NCBI RefSeq assembly: GCF_020193575.1
Contig: NZ_JADYVD010000018.1
Span: 62,001-126,000, forward strand
Length of the DNA: 64,000 nucleotides
Source: Ensifer sp. IC4062
GTDB taxonomy: Bacteria > Pseudomonadota > Alphaproteobacteria > Rhizobiales > Rhizobiaceae
Direction of reading: 5' to 3'
The position numbers and the translations under genes are program-made. The notes below the pieces were generated by a model. It saw only the letters and a list, made by a program, of their open reading frames with translations. It made no database searches and was not told the DNA's origin. Shown piece by piece: positions 44,213-52,849 of this stretch (position 1 is the stretch's first letter; each line of letters starts with the position of its first letter).

Positions 44213-45820
44213 ATGACAATCTTGAGATCGCATATCTCGGCATCCTCCGACCTCTACAAGAGCAACCGTGCAGCGATGACGGAGGCCATTGCGACAGTCG
44301 AGGAAGCGGTGCGGCTTGCCGTCAACGGCGGCGGCGAGACGGCGCGGGAACGCCATGTTAGTCGCGGGAAGCTGCTGCCGCGCGACCGGGTCACTTCCCT
44401 GATCGATCCGGGCACGCCGTTTCTGGAGGTGGGCGCCACGGCTGCCCACGGCATGTACAACGGCGATGCGCCTGGCGCCGGGCTCATTACCGGCATCGGC
44501 CGGATCGCCGAGCGCGAATGCATGATCGTCTGCAACGATCCGACTGTCAAAGGCGGCACCTATTACCCGATGACCGTCAAGAAACATCTGAGGGCGCAGG
44601 AAATTGCCGCTGAAAACTGGCTTCCCTGCGTCTACCTGGTCGATTCAGGCGGCGCCAACCTGCCGAACCAGGACGAGGTTTTTCCCGATCGCGAGCATTT
44701 TGGCCGGATTTTCTACAATCAGGCGAACATGTCGGCTGCCGGCATCCCGCAGATCGCCGTCGTCATGGGATCCTGCACGGCGGGCGGCGCCTATGTGCCG
44801 GCCATGTCCGACGAGACGATCATCGTCGAGGGGCAAGGTACGATCTTCCTGGCCGGCCCTCCGCTGGTGCGGGCGGCGACCGGCGAAGTGGTCTCGGCCG
44901 AAGATCTCGGCGGCGCCGATGTCCACACGCGACTGTCGGGCGTTGCAGATCATCTGGCGCGTGATGATGCGCATGCCCTGGCCCTGGCGCGGCGCGCCGT
45001 ATCGGGCTTGAATCGCGAAAAACTAGCGTCGGTGGAGCTTCGCACGCCGGAGCCGCCGCTCTACGACCCGGAGGAAATCGCCGGCATCGTGCCGGCCGAT
45101 CTCAGAACGCCCTATGAAATCCGCGAGGTGATCGCCCGGCTCGTCGATGGCTCCCGTTTCGACGAATTCAAGGCCCGTTTCGGCACCACGCTCGTCTGCG
45201 GCTTCGCCCATATTCATGGAATACCGGTCGGCATCATCGCCAACAACGGCGTGCTTTTTTCGGAGTCGGCGCTGAAGGGAAGCCATTTCGTCGAGCTCTG
45301 CGCTCAGCGCAGGATACCGCTCGTCTTCCTGCAGAACATCACCGGCTTCATGGTCGGCCGCAAATATGAAACCGAAGGCATCGCCAAGCACGGCGCCAAG
45401 CTCGTGACGGCAGTGGCCACGGTGAAGGTGCCGAAGGTCACCATGCTGGTAGGCGGATCGTTCGGGGCCGGCAACTACGGCATGTGCGGGCGGGCCTTTT
45501 CACCGCGCTTCCTTTGGACCTGGCCGAACAGCCGGATTTCGGTCATGGGCGGCGAACAGGCGGCCGGCGTGCTCACGACGGTGCGCGGCGAAGCCTTGCG
45601 GCGCGCAGGCACGCCGTGGAGCGAGGAGGAGGAGGCGCGCTTCCGCCAGCCGGTGCTCGATCTTTTCGAGCGGCAAAGCCATCCGCTCTACGCCTCGGCG
45701 CGTCTTTGGGACGACGGCGTCGTCGATCCGCGCAAAAGCCGGGACGTGCTCGCACTGTCGCTGTCGGCTGCGCTGAACGCCCCCATCGAGGATACACGTT
45801 TCGGATTGTTCAGGATGTAG
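44213..45820 (+). CDS. mccB: methylcrotonyl-CoA carboxylase, carboxyltransferase (beta) subunit
   Basis: Protein of 535 aa with both crotonase-like halves of acyl-CoA carboxyltransferases: [39 protein letters not shown], then [40 protein letters not shown], and [20 protein letters not shown] with [18 protein letters not shown]. Transfers CO2 from carboxybiotin to 3-methylcrotonyl-CoA. Start 44213 (MTILRSH) is preferred to 44198. Followed after ten bases by a Rid-family gene, then the biotin subunit. Confidence 0.94.
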   Translation: MTILRSHISASSDLYKSNRAAMTEAIATVEEAVRLAVNGGGETARERHVSRGKLLPRDRVTSLIDPGTPFLEVGATAAHGMYNGDAPGAGLITGIGRIAERECMIVCNDPTVKGGTYYPMTVKKHLRAQEIAAENWLPCVYLVDSGGANLPNQDEVFPDREHFGRIFYNQANMSAAGIPQIAVVMGSCTAGGAYVPAMSDETIIVEGQGTIFLAGPPLVRAATGEVVSAEDLGGADVHTRLSGVADHLARDDAHALALARRAVSGLNREKLASVELRTPEPPLYDPEEIAGIVPADLRTPYEIREVIARLVDGSRFDEFKARFGTTLVCGFAHIHGIPVGIIANNGVLFSESALKGSHFVELCAQRRIPLVFLQNITGFMVGRKYETEGIAKHGAKLVTAVATVKVPKVTMLVGGSFGAGNYGMCGRAFSPRFLWTWPNSRISVMGGEQAAGVLTTVRGEALRRAGTPWSEEEEARFRQPVLDLFERQSHPLYASARLWDDGVVDPRKSRDVLALSLSAALNAPIEDTRFGLFRM

Positions 45821-45830
45821 GGAGGCTGGC

Positions 45831-46214
45831 ATGAAGCGCGACAATATCAACGCGATCAACGCACCGCAGCCGCGTGGCGGCTATTCGCAGGCCGTCAGCG
45901 TCGAAAATATCCAACGCCTGGTCTTCGTCAGCGGTCAGATTCCCATGGCCTCCGATGACGTCGTTCCGGAAGGCTTCGAGGCGCAGGCACGCCAGGTCTG
46001 GCTGAACGTCGACGCCCAGCTCAAGGCCGCCGGCATGACCAAGGCCAATATCGTCAAGATGACGACCTACCTCGCCGACAGGAACCATGTCGTTGCAAAC
46101 CGTGAGATCCGCAGCGACTATCTCGGTCAGCTGGCACCGGCGATGACGGTCGTGATTGCCGGAATCTTCGATTCCGGCTGGCTCCTGGAAGCCGAAGTGG
46201 TGGCGGCGGAATAG
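45831..46214 (+). CDS. RidA/YjgF/YER057c/UK114 family protein
   Basis: Protein of 127 aa with the Rid fold: GGYSQAVSVENIQRLVFVSG, ARQVWLNVDAQLKAAGMTKA, NIVKMTTYLADR. The arginine that RidA uses to bind the carboxylate of enamine/imine substrates (PARSxVEV region) is replaced: the segment reads APAMTVVIAGIF. So this belongs to a Rid subgroup without the canonical deaminase site. It sits between the two methylcrotonyl-CoA carboxylase genes, an unusual place that suggests a leucine-pathway role, perhaps detoxifying or binding an intermediate. Confidence 0.85.
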   Translation: MKRDNINAINAPQPRGGYSQAVSVENIQRLVFVSGQIPMASDDVVPEGFEAQARQVWLNVDAQLKAAGMTKANIVKMTTYLADRNHVVANREIRSDYLGQLAPAMTVVIAGIFDSGWLLEAEVVAAE

Positions 46215-46231
46215 AAGCGGAACCGAGGGGC

Positions 46232-48220
46232 ATGTTTTCCAAACTCCTGATTGCCAATCGCGGCGAGATCGCCTGCCGCATCATTCGCACCGCCAAGCGG
46301 CTCGGCATCCGCACCGTGGCCGTCTATTCCGATGCGGATGGTGATGCGCTCCATGTGACACTTGCCGACGAGGCCGTGCGGATCGGCCCAGCGAATGCCG
46401 CCGAAAGCTATCTCGCGATCGATCGCGTCATAGAGGCCGCAAGGGTTGTCGGCGCTGATGCCATTCATCCTGGCTATGGCTTCCTATCCGAGAACGCCGA
46501 TTTTGCCGAGGCCGTCGAAGCCGCAGGCATGATTTTCGTGGGGCCTCCGGCGGAAGCGATCCGGGCCATGGGGCTCAAGGATGCGGCCAAGGCGCTGATG
46601 GAACAGTCCGGCGTGCCTGTCGTGCCGGGCTATCACGGCGACCAGCAGGAGCCTGAGTTCCTGGCAGCGCGGGCCGCGGAAATCGGCTTTCCGGTGCTGA
46701 TCAAGGCGCGCGCGGGCGGTGGCGGAAAGGGCATGCGACGCGTCGAGCGGCGAGAGGATTTCGCTTCGGCGCTGGAATCGGCGCAGCGGGAAGCGCAGGC
46801 CTCCTTCGGCGACGGCGGAGTTCTGATCGAGAAATATCTGAGCCGCCCCCGGCACATCGAGGTCCAGATCTTCGGCGACCGGCAGGGCAACATCGTTCAT
46901 CTTTTCGAGCGGGACTGCTCGTTGCAACGGCGTCACCAGAAGGTGATCGAGGAGGCGCCGGCGCCGGGCATGACCGCGGAAGTGCGCCGCGCCATGGGGG
47001 ATGCCGCTGTCAGGGCCGCGCATGCGATCGGCTATGTCGGCGCCGGCACGGTAGAGTTCATCGCCGACGTGACGAACGGCCTCTACCCGGACCAGTTCTA
47101 TTTCATGGAAATGAACACGCGGCTGCAGGTGGAGCATCCGGTCACCGAGGCGGTCACCGGGCTCGATCTCGTGGAATGGCAGTTGCGCGTCGCAGACGGC
47201 GAGCCGCTGCCGAAAAAGCAGGGCGAGATCGGCATAGACGGTTGGTCGTTCGAGGCACGGATCTATGCTGAGGATCCAACCCGCGGCTTCCTGCCGGCGA
47301 CCGGCCGGCTGGCACATTTGAGCTTTCCGGACAGCAACGCGCGCATAGACTCCGGTGTGCAGCAGGGGGACTCGATAACGCCCTTTTACGATCCGCTGAT
47401 CGCCAAGCTGATCGTACATGCGGGGACACGGTCGGCAGCGCTCGCCCGGCTGCGGGCCGCCTTGAAGGAGGTCCGGATCGGCGGAACGGTTACCAATCTG
47501 GATTTTCTCATCAGACTGACGGACGAACAGGATTTCCGCGCCGGCCGGCCGGACACGGGACTGATCGACCGGGCGGTCGAGCGGCTGGCGGCGCCGAGCG
47601 ATCCGGACGACGAAGCATTGGCCCTGGCGGCGATTGTCTCCACCGGGGTCCTGCAGCCGATGACGTCCACCGATCCCTGGGCTTCGCTCGGCTATTGGCA
47701 GATCTGGGGCGATGCCCATCGGACGGTTTCCATCGACCATGCGAACGGGCGCGAGGCTGTCACGCTCGCTTCGCGCGGACGCGATCAATTTGCCGTTCGT
47801 GCCGGAACGAGCACCTTGCCGGTGCTCGTGCTCGAACGCTTCGAAGACGGTGCGCGGCTGGAGGTGGCCGGGCAGAGGCGAGCGCTTCGCTTCCTTCGGC
47901 AAGGCGAGACGCTGACACTGTTTCTCGATGGCCGGAACTTGGTGTTTCACCTGCCGGACGCGTTGTCTGGTGGACATAGCGGGGAAATCGCCGACGACGA
48001 GCTCCTCGCGCCGATGCCAGGGCTCGTCAAGATGGTCCGTGTCGGCGCCGGCGAGGCCGTCGCCAAGGGCCAGCCGCTGGTGGTGATGGAGGCGATGAAG
48101 ATGGAGCTTACGCTTTCGGCCTCGCGGCAGGGGACGGTCGCGAGTGTGCACGTGGCCGAGGGTACGCAGGTCAGCGAAGGCACCGTCCTCGTAACGCTCA
48201 GTGAGGAGGCCGCACAGTGA
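46232..48220 (+). CDS. mccA: methylcrotonyl-CoA carboxylase, biotin carboxylase/BCCP (alpha) subunit
   Basis: Protein of 662 aa. Biotin carboxylase domain: MFSKLLIANRGEIACRIIRT, VDAIHPGYGFLSEN-like DAIHPGYGFLSENADFAEAV, KARAGGGGKGMRRV (ATP-grasp loop), FYFMEMNTRLQVEHPVTEAV. The linker BT domain spans about 450-580, and the C-terminal biotinyl domain has PLVVMEAMKMELTL with the biotin Lys. It carboxylates biotin with bicarbonate and ATP for MccB. It starts 17 bases after the Rid gene; its stop overlaps the hmgL start (ATG-type overlap GTGA). Confidence 0.95.
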   Translation: MFSKLLIANRGEIACRIIRTAKRLGIRTVAVYSDADGDALHVTLADEAVRIGPANAAESYLAIDRVIEAARVVGADAIHPGYGFLSENADFAEAVEAAGMIFVGPPAEAIRAMGLKDAAKALMEQSGVPVVPGYHGDQQEPEFLAARAAEIGFPVLIKARAGGGGKGMRRVERREDFASALESAQREAQASFGDGGVLIEKYLSRPRHIEVQIFGDRQGNIVHLFERDCSLQRRHQKVIEEAPAPGMTAEVRRAMGDAAVRAAHAIGYVGAGTVEFIADVTNGLYPDQFYFMEMNTRLQVEHPVTEAVTGLDLVEWQLRVADGEPLPKKQGEIGIDGWSFEARIYAEDPTRGFLPATGRLAHLSFPDSNARIDSGVQQGDSITPFYDPLIAKLIVHAGTRSAALARLRAALKEVRIGGTVTNLDFLIRLTDEQDFRAGRPDTGLIDRAVERLAAPSDPDDEALALAAIVSTGVLQPMTSTDPWASLGYWQIWGDAHRTVSIDHANGREAVTLASRGRDQFAVRAGTSTLPVLVLERFEDGARLEVAGQRRALRFLRQGETLTLFLDGRNLVFHLPDALSGGHSGEIADDELLAPMPGLVKMVRVGAGEAVAKGQPLVVMEAMKMELTLSASRQGTVASVHVAEGTQVSEGTVLVTLSEEAAQ

Positions 48221-49086
48221 AACCGTCACGAAGCGAGCACGTCACGATCGTCGAGATGGCGCCGCGCGACGGTCTCCAGAATGAGTCCCGTCTTGTCGAT
48301 ACCAATGACAAGATCCGGCTCGTCGACCTGCTCTCGGAGTGCGGTTTCGAGCGCATCGAGGTGACGAGCTTCGTCAGCCCGAGATGGGTCCCGCAGATGG
48401 CCGACGCTCCCGCGGTCATGGCGGGAATCGCGCGGCGCTCGGGCACTCGCTACGCGGCGTTGACGCCGAACATTAGGGGCTTCGAGGCCGCCCGCGCCGC
48501 GCGCGCCGACGAGGTCGCGGTTTTCGCGTCGGCCTCCGAAACATTCTCCCAGAAAAACATCAACTGCTCGATAGCCGAGAGCATCGAGCGCTTCCGCCCG
48601 GTCGCGGAGGCAAGCAGGCACCATGGAATTCCGATGCGCGGCTATGTCAGCTGCGTCGTCGAGTGCCCTTACGAGGGGCCGATCGCGCCGGAGGCCGCCG
48701 CCCGCGTCGCACGCCTCCTTTTCGAGTTCGGCTGCTACGAGATCAGTCTCGGCGACACGATCGGGCGCGGCACGCCGGAAGCCGTTGATATCATGCTGGC
48801 GACGGCGCTTAGCGACATTGACGCGGCGAAGCTTGCGGGTCATTTCCATGATACCTCAGGCCGGGCGCTGGAAAATATCGCTGTCGGCCTCGATCGGGGC
48901 CTGCGCGTGTTCGACGCTTCGACCGGAGGACTCGGAGGTTGCCCCTATGCCCCCGGTGCCGCCGGTAATGTCGATACGCTTGCGGTGAATGCCTTCCTGG
49001 GAAAGAGGGGATTTTCGACCGGGCTCGACGCCGAAAAGCTCGATCGCGCAGCTGCCTTCGCCCGATCGCTGAGGAGTGCCGCATGA
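48217..49086 (+). CDS. hmgL: hydroxymethylglutaryl-CoA lyase
   Basis: TIM-barrel lyase of 289 aa. Visible signatures: VEMAPRDGLQNESRLVDTND (metal and substrate Arg/Asp), TPNIRGFEAA, GHFHDTSGRALENI (metal His pair) and the flexible catalytic-Cys loop STGGLGGCPYAPGAAGNVDT. It cleaves 3-hydroxy-3-methylglutaryl-CoA to acetoacetate and acetyl-CoA, the last step of leucine breakdown. The start is a GTG at 48217 overlapping the mccA stop; its stop overlaps the next gene by four bases. Confidence 0.94.
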   Translation: MKPSRSEHVTIVEMAPRDGLQNESRLVDTNDKIRLVDLLSECGFERIEVTSFVSPRWVPQMADAPAVMAGIARRSGTRYAALTPNIRGFEAARAARADEVAVFASASETFSQKNINCSIAESIERFRPVAEASRHHGIPMRGYVSCVVECPYEGPIAPEAAARVARLLFEFGCYEISLGDTIGRGTPEAVDIMLATALSDIDAAKLAGHFHDTSGRALENIAVGLDRGLRVFDASTGGLGGCPYAPGAAGNVDTLAVNAFLGKRGFSTGLDAEKLDRAAAFARSLRSAA

Positions 49087-49868
49087 CTGAGCAAACGATC
49101 CGGTGCACTGTCGACGAAAGGGGCATCGCCCGCCTGACACTCGCCCGTCCGGAGAAGCACAACGCTCTTTCCGCCGCGATGATCGGCGAACTCGCGGATG
49201 CGGCGGTCCGACTTGGGAATGACAAGGCGGTCCGTGTCGTCATTCTCGACGGCGAAGGGAAGAGCTTTTGTGCGGGCGGCGATCTCGACTGGATGCGCCA
49301 GCAGTTCGACGCCGACCGGCCCGCGCGGATCGCCGAGGCGACGCGGCTGGCGATGATGTTCAAGACGCTGAACGAGATGCCGAAGCCGCTGATCGCGCGG
49401 GTGCATGGAAATGCCTTTGGCGGCGGGATCGGACTGATGACCGTCTGCGACGCCGTCGTCGTGGCGGCCGGCGCAAAGTTCGGCCTGACGGAAGCGAGAC
49501 TCGGGCTGATCCCGGCGACGATCAGTCCCTATGTCATTGCCAGGATCGGCGAAGGAAGGGCGCGGCCGCTGTTCATGTCGGCACGGCTTTTCGACGCCGA
49601 TGAGGCGCTCGCTGCCGGTCTCGCGACTGTTGTGGTCGGCGATAGCCAATTGGACGCCGCTGTCGATGCGGAAATCGCCCCCTATCTTGGCGCCGCGCCG
49701 CAAGCGGCGGGAAGGGCCAAACGGCTGGCGCGATCGCTTGGCATGCCGATCACGGATGCAGTCATCGCGGCGACGATCGAGCAGCTTGCCGACATCTGGG
49801 AGACGGAGGAAGCCCGGGAAGGGGTCTCGGCCTTCTTCGACCGGCGGACACCCTCCTGGCAGCGATGA
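49083..49868 (+). CDS. methylglutaconyl-CoA hydratase (enoyl-CoA hydratase family)
   Basis: Crotonase-fold protein of 261 aa: LARPEKHNALSAAMIGELAD, GEGKSFCAGGDLDWMRQQF (first oxyanion-hole strand), KPLIARVHGNAFGGGIGLMT, and FGLTEARLGLIPATISPYVI with the Glu typical of hydratases. Context assigns it to hydration of 3-methylglutaconyl-CoA to HMG-CoA, the only leucine-pathway step otherwise missing from this operon. It overlaps hmgL (ATGA) and is the last gene of the operon. Confidence 0.88.
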   Translation: MTEQTIRCTVDERGIARLTLARPEKHNALSAAMIGELADAAVRLGNDKAVRVVILDGEGKSFCAGGDLDWMRQQFDADRPARIAEATRLAMMFKTLNEMPKPLIARVHGNAFGGGIGLMTVCDAVVVAAGAKFGLTEARLGLIPATISPYVIARIGEGRARPLFMSARLFDADEALAAGLATVVVGDSQLDAAVDAEIAPYLGAAPQAAGRAKRLARSLGMPITDAVIAATIEQLADIWETEEAREGVSAFFDRRTPSWQR

Positions 49869-49979
49869 GCTGAAGCACAGCGCGTCTTATCAGACAGGAA
49901 ACATGGGCTGCGCTTGAAATGCTCACGGATTGATCCTATTTTTATCCATGTGTTGATCAAAACAAGCTCGAGCTTTGCC

Positions 49980-50351
49980 ATGGTCGCCCTCAACCTGGAC
50001 ATTCCCGCCGCCCGCTTCGGGGAAGATCACTCCCCGTTTCTGTCGGCGCGCCTTGTTGCCGATCGTCTGGGCATAACGCTTGCCGAACTCGCCAAGCTGA
50101 TTGGGGTCGCGCGGAACACGCTGACAGCCAAGACCGGTGCCCGCAAGGTCGATAGCGCCCTGAGCAAGGTTGTCCGCATCCTCGCCATGGCGTCCGAAAT
50201 GGCGGGCGACGAGGCCCGCGCCGTCATCTGGTTCAAGCACCAGCCGATCCCCGGCTGGGCCGGAAAGACGGCGTTCGATCTCGTCGGCGAAGGCAAGGCC
50301 GACAAGGTTCTCGCTTATCTGGAAGCTGTTCGCGCCGGCGTCTATGCCTAA
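49980..50351 (+). CDS. Xre/MbcA/ParS-type antitoxin (DUF2384)
   Basis: Protein of 123 aa from MVALNLDIPAARFGEDHSPF. The N-terminal half has a Xre-like helix-turn-helix (SARLVADRLGITLAELAKLI, GVARNTLTAKTG). The C-terminal half is the toxin-binding MbcA/ParS/Xre domain (VIWFKHQPIPGWAGKTAFDL; GKADKVLAYLEAVRAGVYA). In RES-Xre modules this protein blocks the RES toxin and represses the operon. The frame can be read from 49914 but the extension lacks similarity. The stop codon lies at the start of the palindromic mosaic repeat. Confidence 0.85.
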   Translation: MVALNLDIPAARFGEDHSPFLSARLVADRLGITLAELAKLIGVARNTLTAKTGARKVDSALSKVVRILAMASEMAGDEARAVIWFKHQPIPGWAGKTAFDLVGEGKADKVLAYLEAVRAGVYA

Positions 50352-50505
50352 AGCGCGTGGCGTTCAATCGGACTCATGCGACGCGCTTTAGGTTATTGCT
50401 TTTATGCATGTCGTTGTCCCAAAACCGCTGCACACTTTTGGGCGACATGCATTGGAGCGGGATGAGGAAAAGTGTGAGAGGTCTACCGTCCGCATCCCGC
50501 TCCAA
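50349..50505. repeat. palindromic mosaic element (RIME/ABC type) of three inverted repeats
   Basis: Three tandem palindromes. First: TAAAGCGCGT (50349-50358) with ACGCGCTTTA (50381-50390), ten perfect pairs. Second: ATGCATGTCG (50404) and CCCAAAA (50418) with TTTTGGG (50436) and CGACATGCAT (50443-50452), interrupted only by a TTGT bulge. Third: TTGGAGCGGGATG (50452-50464) with CATCCCGCTCCAA (50493-50505), 13 perfect pairs. The arrangement matches the intergenic mosaic repeats known in Sinorhizobium and Rhizobium. It fills the gap between antitoxin and toxin. Confidence 0.8.
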
Positions 50506-50530
50506 CTTAGAGCCGCTGCCTGCCGCGCCG

Positions 50531-51022
50531 ATGCCACTCTGGCGCGCCTTTGTGCCGCGCTGGGCCCATGTTCCGCTTTCCGGCGAAGGGGCGGCGCGCT
50601 TCGGCGGCCGATGGAATCCGGTAGGCGTGCCGACAATCTATGCCGCGCGCGAACTTTCGACTGCGTGGGCCGAATACAATCAGGGTTTCGTGCAGCATCC
50701 GGCGCTGATCGTACGGCTCGAGCTTTACGATGCGCGGCTGGCCGACCTCACGGAAGCCAATGTTCTTGCGGAGCTTGGCCTGACGGATGCCATCCATCGA
50801 TGTGAATGGCGAGACGATCTCGACAAAGGCGCGGTGCCGCAGACGCATGAGGTGCAAGCTGATCTTACCGCTCGGGATTTTCACGGCGTGATATACCCAT
50901 CTTTCATGTCCCCCGGCGGCACCTGCGTTGCACTCTGGCGCTGGAACGGCGCGGGTGCGCCACGCCTTGAGGTCATCGACCCCGAAGGCAGGCTGCCGAA
51001 GTCGCCAGCCTCCTGGCTCTGA
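50531..51022 (+). CDS. RES-domain toxin
   Basis: Protein of 163 aa from MPLWRAFVPRWAHVPLSGEG. RES family features: ARFGGRWNPVGVPTIYAARE with the Arg and Tyr of the active site, STAWAEYNQ with the Glu, and the late SFMSPGGTCVALWRWN Ser region. RES toxins degrade NAD+ by phosphorolysis or hydrolysis and are ADP-ribosyltransferase-like. The frame extends upstream to 50357, but that part is translated mosaic repeat, so the real start is probably 50531, 179 bases after the antitoxin stop instead of the usual overlap. Confidence 0.85.
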   Translation: MPLWRAFVPRWAHVPLSGEGAARFGGRWNPVGVPTIYAARELSTAWAEYNQGFVQHPALIVRLELYDARLADLTEANVLAELGLTDAIHRCEWRDDLDKGAVPQTHEVQADLTARDFHGVIYPSFMSPGGTCVALWRWNGAGAPRLEVIDPEGRLPKSPASWL

Positions 51023-51122
51023 AATTAAATCACGATGATTTAGGTCGTAAAATGTAGGGACATGTCGGATTGACGCTTTGCTTGCCGTCTTCTGTTGAAG
51101 GACATTCCGCGGGAGGTTGTTC

Positions 51123-51449
51123 ATGGAAGAATTGCCGGTACTCAAAACGCGACGCAAAGGCAAAAATCTCACGCAGAATGTGCTGCTCCCAAGCGAGAAG
51201 ATGGTTGCGGACGAGCTTTGGGCCGCGCGACCCGGGCAGTTGTCGGACATTGGCGAAATAAGACGGGCGCTCGCGGCGAAATACGGGGCGGACGCCTGCT
51301 GCCCGGTGACCGTGCAGCGACATCTAGTGCGCATCAGTCAGGATGAGAGCGCACCGTTCTGGCGCGTCGTAAATCCCGATCGGCCGTTCGCTCGCCGCAT
51401 GACTGGCGGGCCGGAACGCATCAGAGCGAAACTCGCCGCCGAGCACTAA
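51123..51449 (+). CDS. small Atl1/MGMT-like winged-helix protein
   Basis: Protein of 108 aa, start ATG at 51123 after GGGAGG. The sequence IRRALAAKYGADACCPVTVQ ... PFWRVVNPDRPFARRMTGGP ERIRAKL resembles the small proteins annotated as alkylated-DNA flippase Atl1-like or MGMT-family. In those, ADxxCPxT and PYWRxL are conserved. There is no PCHR methyl-acceptor motif, so it is not a methyltransferase. It probably binds DNA. It stands alone between the toxin module and a convergent oxidase gene. Confidence 0.55.
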   Translation: MEELPVLKTRRKGKNLTQNVLLPSEKMVADELWAARPGQLSDIGEIRRALAAKYGADACCPVTVQRHLVRISQDESAPFWRVVNPDRPFARRMTGGPERIRAKLAAEH

Positions 51450-51481
51450 TCCGCATTGCTGATAGCAATGGTGTCGGTGCA

Positions 51482-52849
51482 CTACCTGAGCACCTTGCCC
51501 GGATTGAGGATACCGTTCGGGTCAAGAGCATTCTTGATCCGGCGCATGACGTCGAGTTCGGCGGCGCTGCGGGACTGATCGAGGAAGTCGCGCTTCAGCG
51601 TGCCGATCCCGTGTTCGGCGGAAATGGAGCCATGATACGCCGCCACAAGCGGATAGACGACCGCATCGACCTGATGGGCGCTTTCCTCATCCGCGTCCGG
51701 AACGGAAAAGGCGATATGGAGATTGCTGTCGCCGACATGGCCGAAGAAGGAGACATGCGCCGACGGAAACCGCATGGAAAGCGCCATGCCGCATTCCTCG
51801 GCAAAGCGCCCGATATCGCCGATCGGCAGGCTGACATCGAGATTGACGAGGGAGGGCAGCAACCTATCCATGGCATGGCCCTCGCGCACCCGCCAAAAGG
51901 TCTGGGCTTCCTTCTCCGACTGGGCGATCAGCGCATCGCCGATCAATCCGTCTTCGAGGGCCTGCCCGAGGAAGGCTTCGAATTGCTCGCGCTCGCCGTC
52001 CTTTCCGTGGATGTCCTGCTCGAGGATCACGGCAAAGGCGGGAGACGTCTCGAAGAATTTTCGTCCTTCCGCCTCGCAATTGAAGCGGAAATAGCTTTCC
52101 CACATGGCTTCGAACGCTGACAGGCCGGAAAGCTCCCGTTGAGCGCGCTTCAGGAAGGAGACGACGTGCGTGTAGTTGTCGAGTGCACAGAGTGCCGTCA
52201 GCCGTCCGGCCGGCAACGGGCGCAGGCGCAGCACGGCGCAGGTGATGATGCCGAGCGTGCCTTCCGAACCGATGAAAAATTGCCTGAGGTCGTAGCCGGT
52301 ATTGTTCTTGATCATCTTGTTGAGCGAAGAGACCACGGTGCCGTCGGCAAGCACGACCTCGATGCCGAGGACGTTGTCACGTGCGACCCCGTTGCGGATC
52401 ACACGGATGCCGCCGGCATTGGTGGCGAGGTTGCCGCCGATCTGGCACGAGCCGCGTGCACCGAGATCGATCGGCAGCAGGAAGCCCGCATCCTCCGCCG
52501 CCCGTTGTGCGACTTCAAGCGGCGTGCCCGCAAGCACGGTCATAGTCGCGGCCGCCGCGTCGATCTCCTCGATGCCGGAAAGCCGCTCCATCGAAATGAC
52601 GAAGTCGCCAGCATCGGGGTTGGCGCCGCCGGCGAGCCCTGTCATGCCCCCCTGCGGCACCACGCTTCGCCGATGCGCGTTGCAGATGCTGAGCGCGGTA
52701 GCGACCTCGGTTGTGCTCGCCGGGCGGACAACCGCGCTCGGGAGGTTTCGCCCGGTGAGGCTCGCGTCGCTCCGATAGCGTTCGGTGATCCGGTCGCCGG
52801 TCAGTACTGCCTCGCCGAGCGATCGCGTCAGATCTTCGATGACCGACAT
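51482..52849 (-). CDS. FAD-linked oxidase (GlcD / D-2-hydroxyacid dehydrogenase type)
   Basis: Protein of 455 aa. The FAD_binding_4 (PCMH) domain has VVPQGGMTGLAGGANPDAGD and GARGSCQIGGNLATNAGGIR; the C-terminal FAD-oxidase domain has SFFGHVGDSNLHIAFSVPD (metal His-x-Gly region) and SAEHGIGTLKRDFL. It oxidises a D-2-hydroxy acid such as D-lactate or glycolate; which one is unclear. The start at 52849 shares a base with the cysA stop (TAATG), so it is translated with the sulfate transporter operon, an unexpected pairing. Confidence 0.88.
   Translation of the reverse strand: MSVIEDLTRSLGEAVLTGDRITERYRSDASLTGRNLPSAVVRPASTTEVATALSICNAHRRSVVPQGGMTGLAGGANPDAGDFVISMERLSGIEEIDAAAATMTVLAGTPLEVAQRAAEDAGFLLPIDLGARGSCQIGGNLATNAGGIRVIRNGVARDNVLGIEVVLADGTVVSSLNKMIKNNTGYDLRQFFIGSEGTLGIITCAVLRLRPLPAGRLTALCALDNYTHVVSFLKRAQRELSGLSAFEAMWESYFRFNCEAEGRKFFETSPAFAVILEQDIHGKDGEREQFEAFLGQALEDGLIGDALIAQSEKEAQTFWRVREGHAMDRLLPSLVNLDVSLPIGDIGRFAEECGMALSMRFPSAHVSFFGHVGDSNLHIAFSVPDADEESAHQVDAVVYPLVAAYHGSISAEHGIGTLKRDFLDQSRSAAELDVMRRIKNALDPNGILNPGKVLR

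Noticed and set aside
50357..50530. Longer RES toxin starting at 50357
   Set aside because: The extra 58 residues are a translation of the palindromic mosaic repeat and have no similarity to RES proteins.
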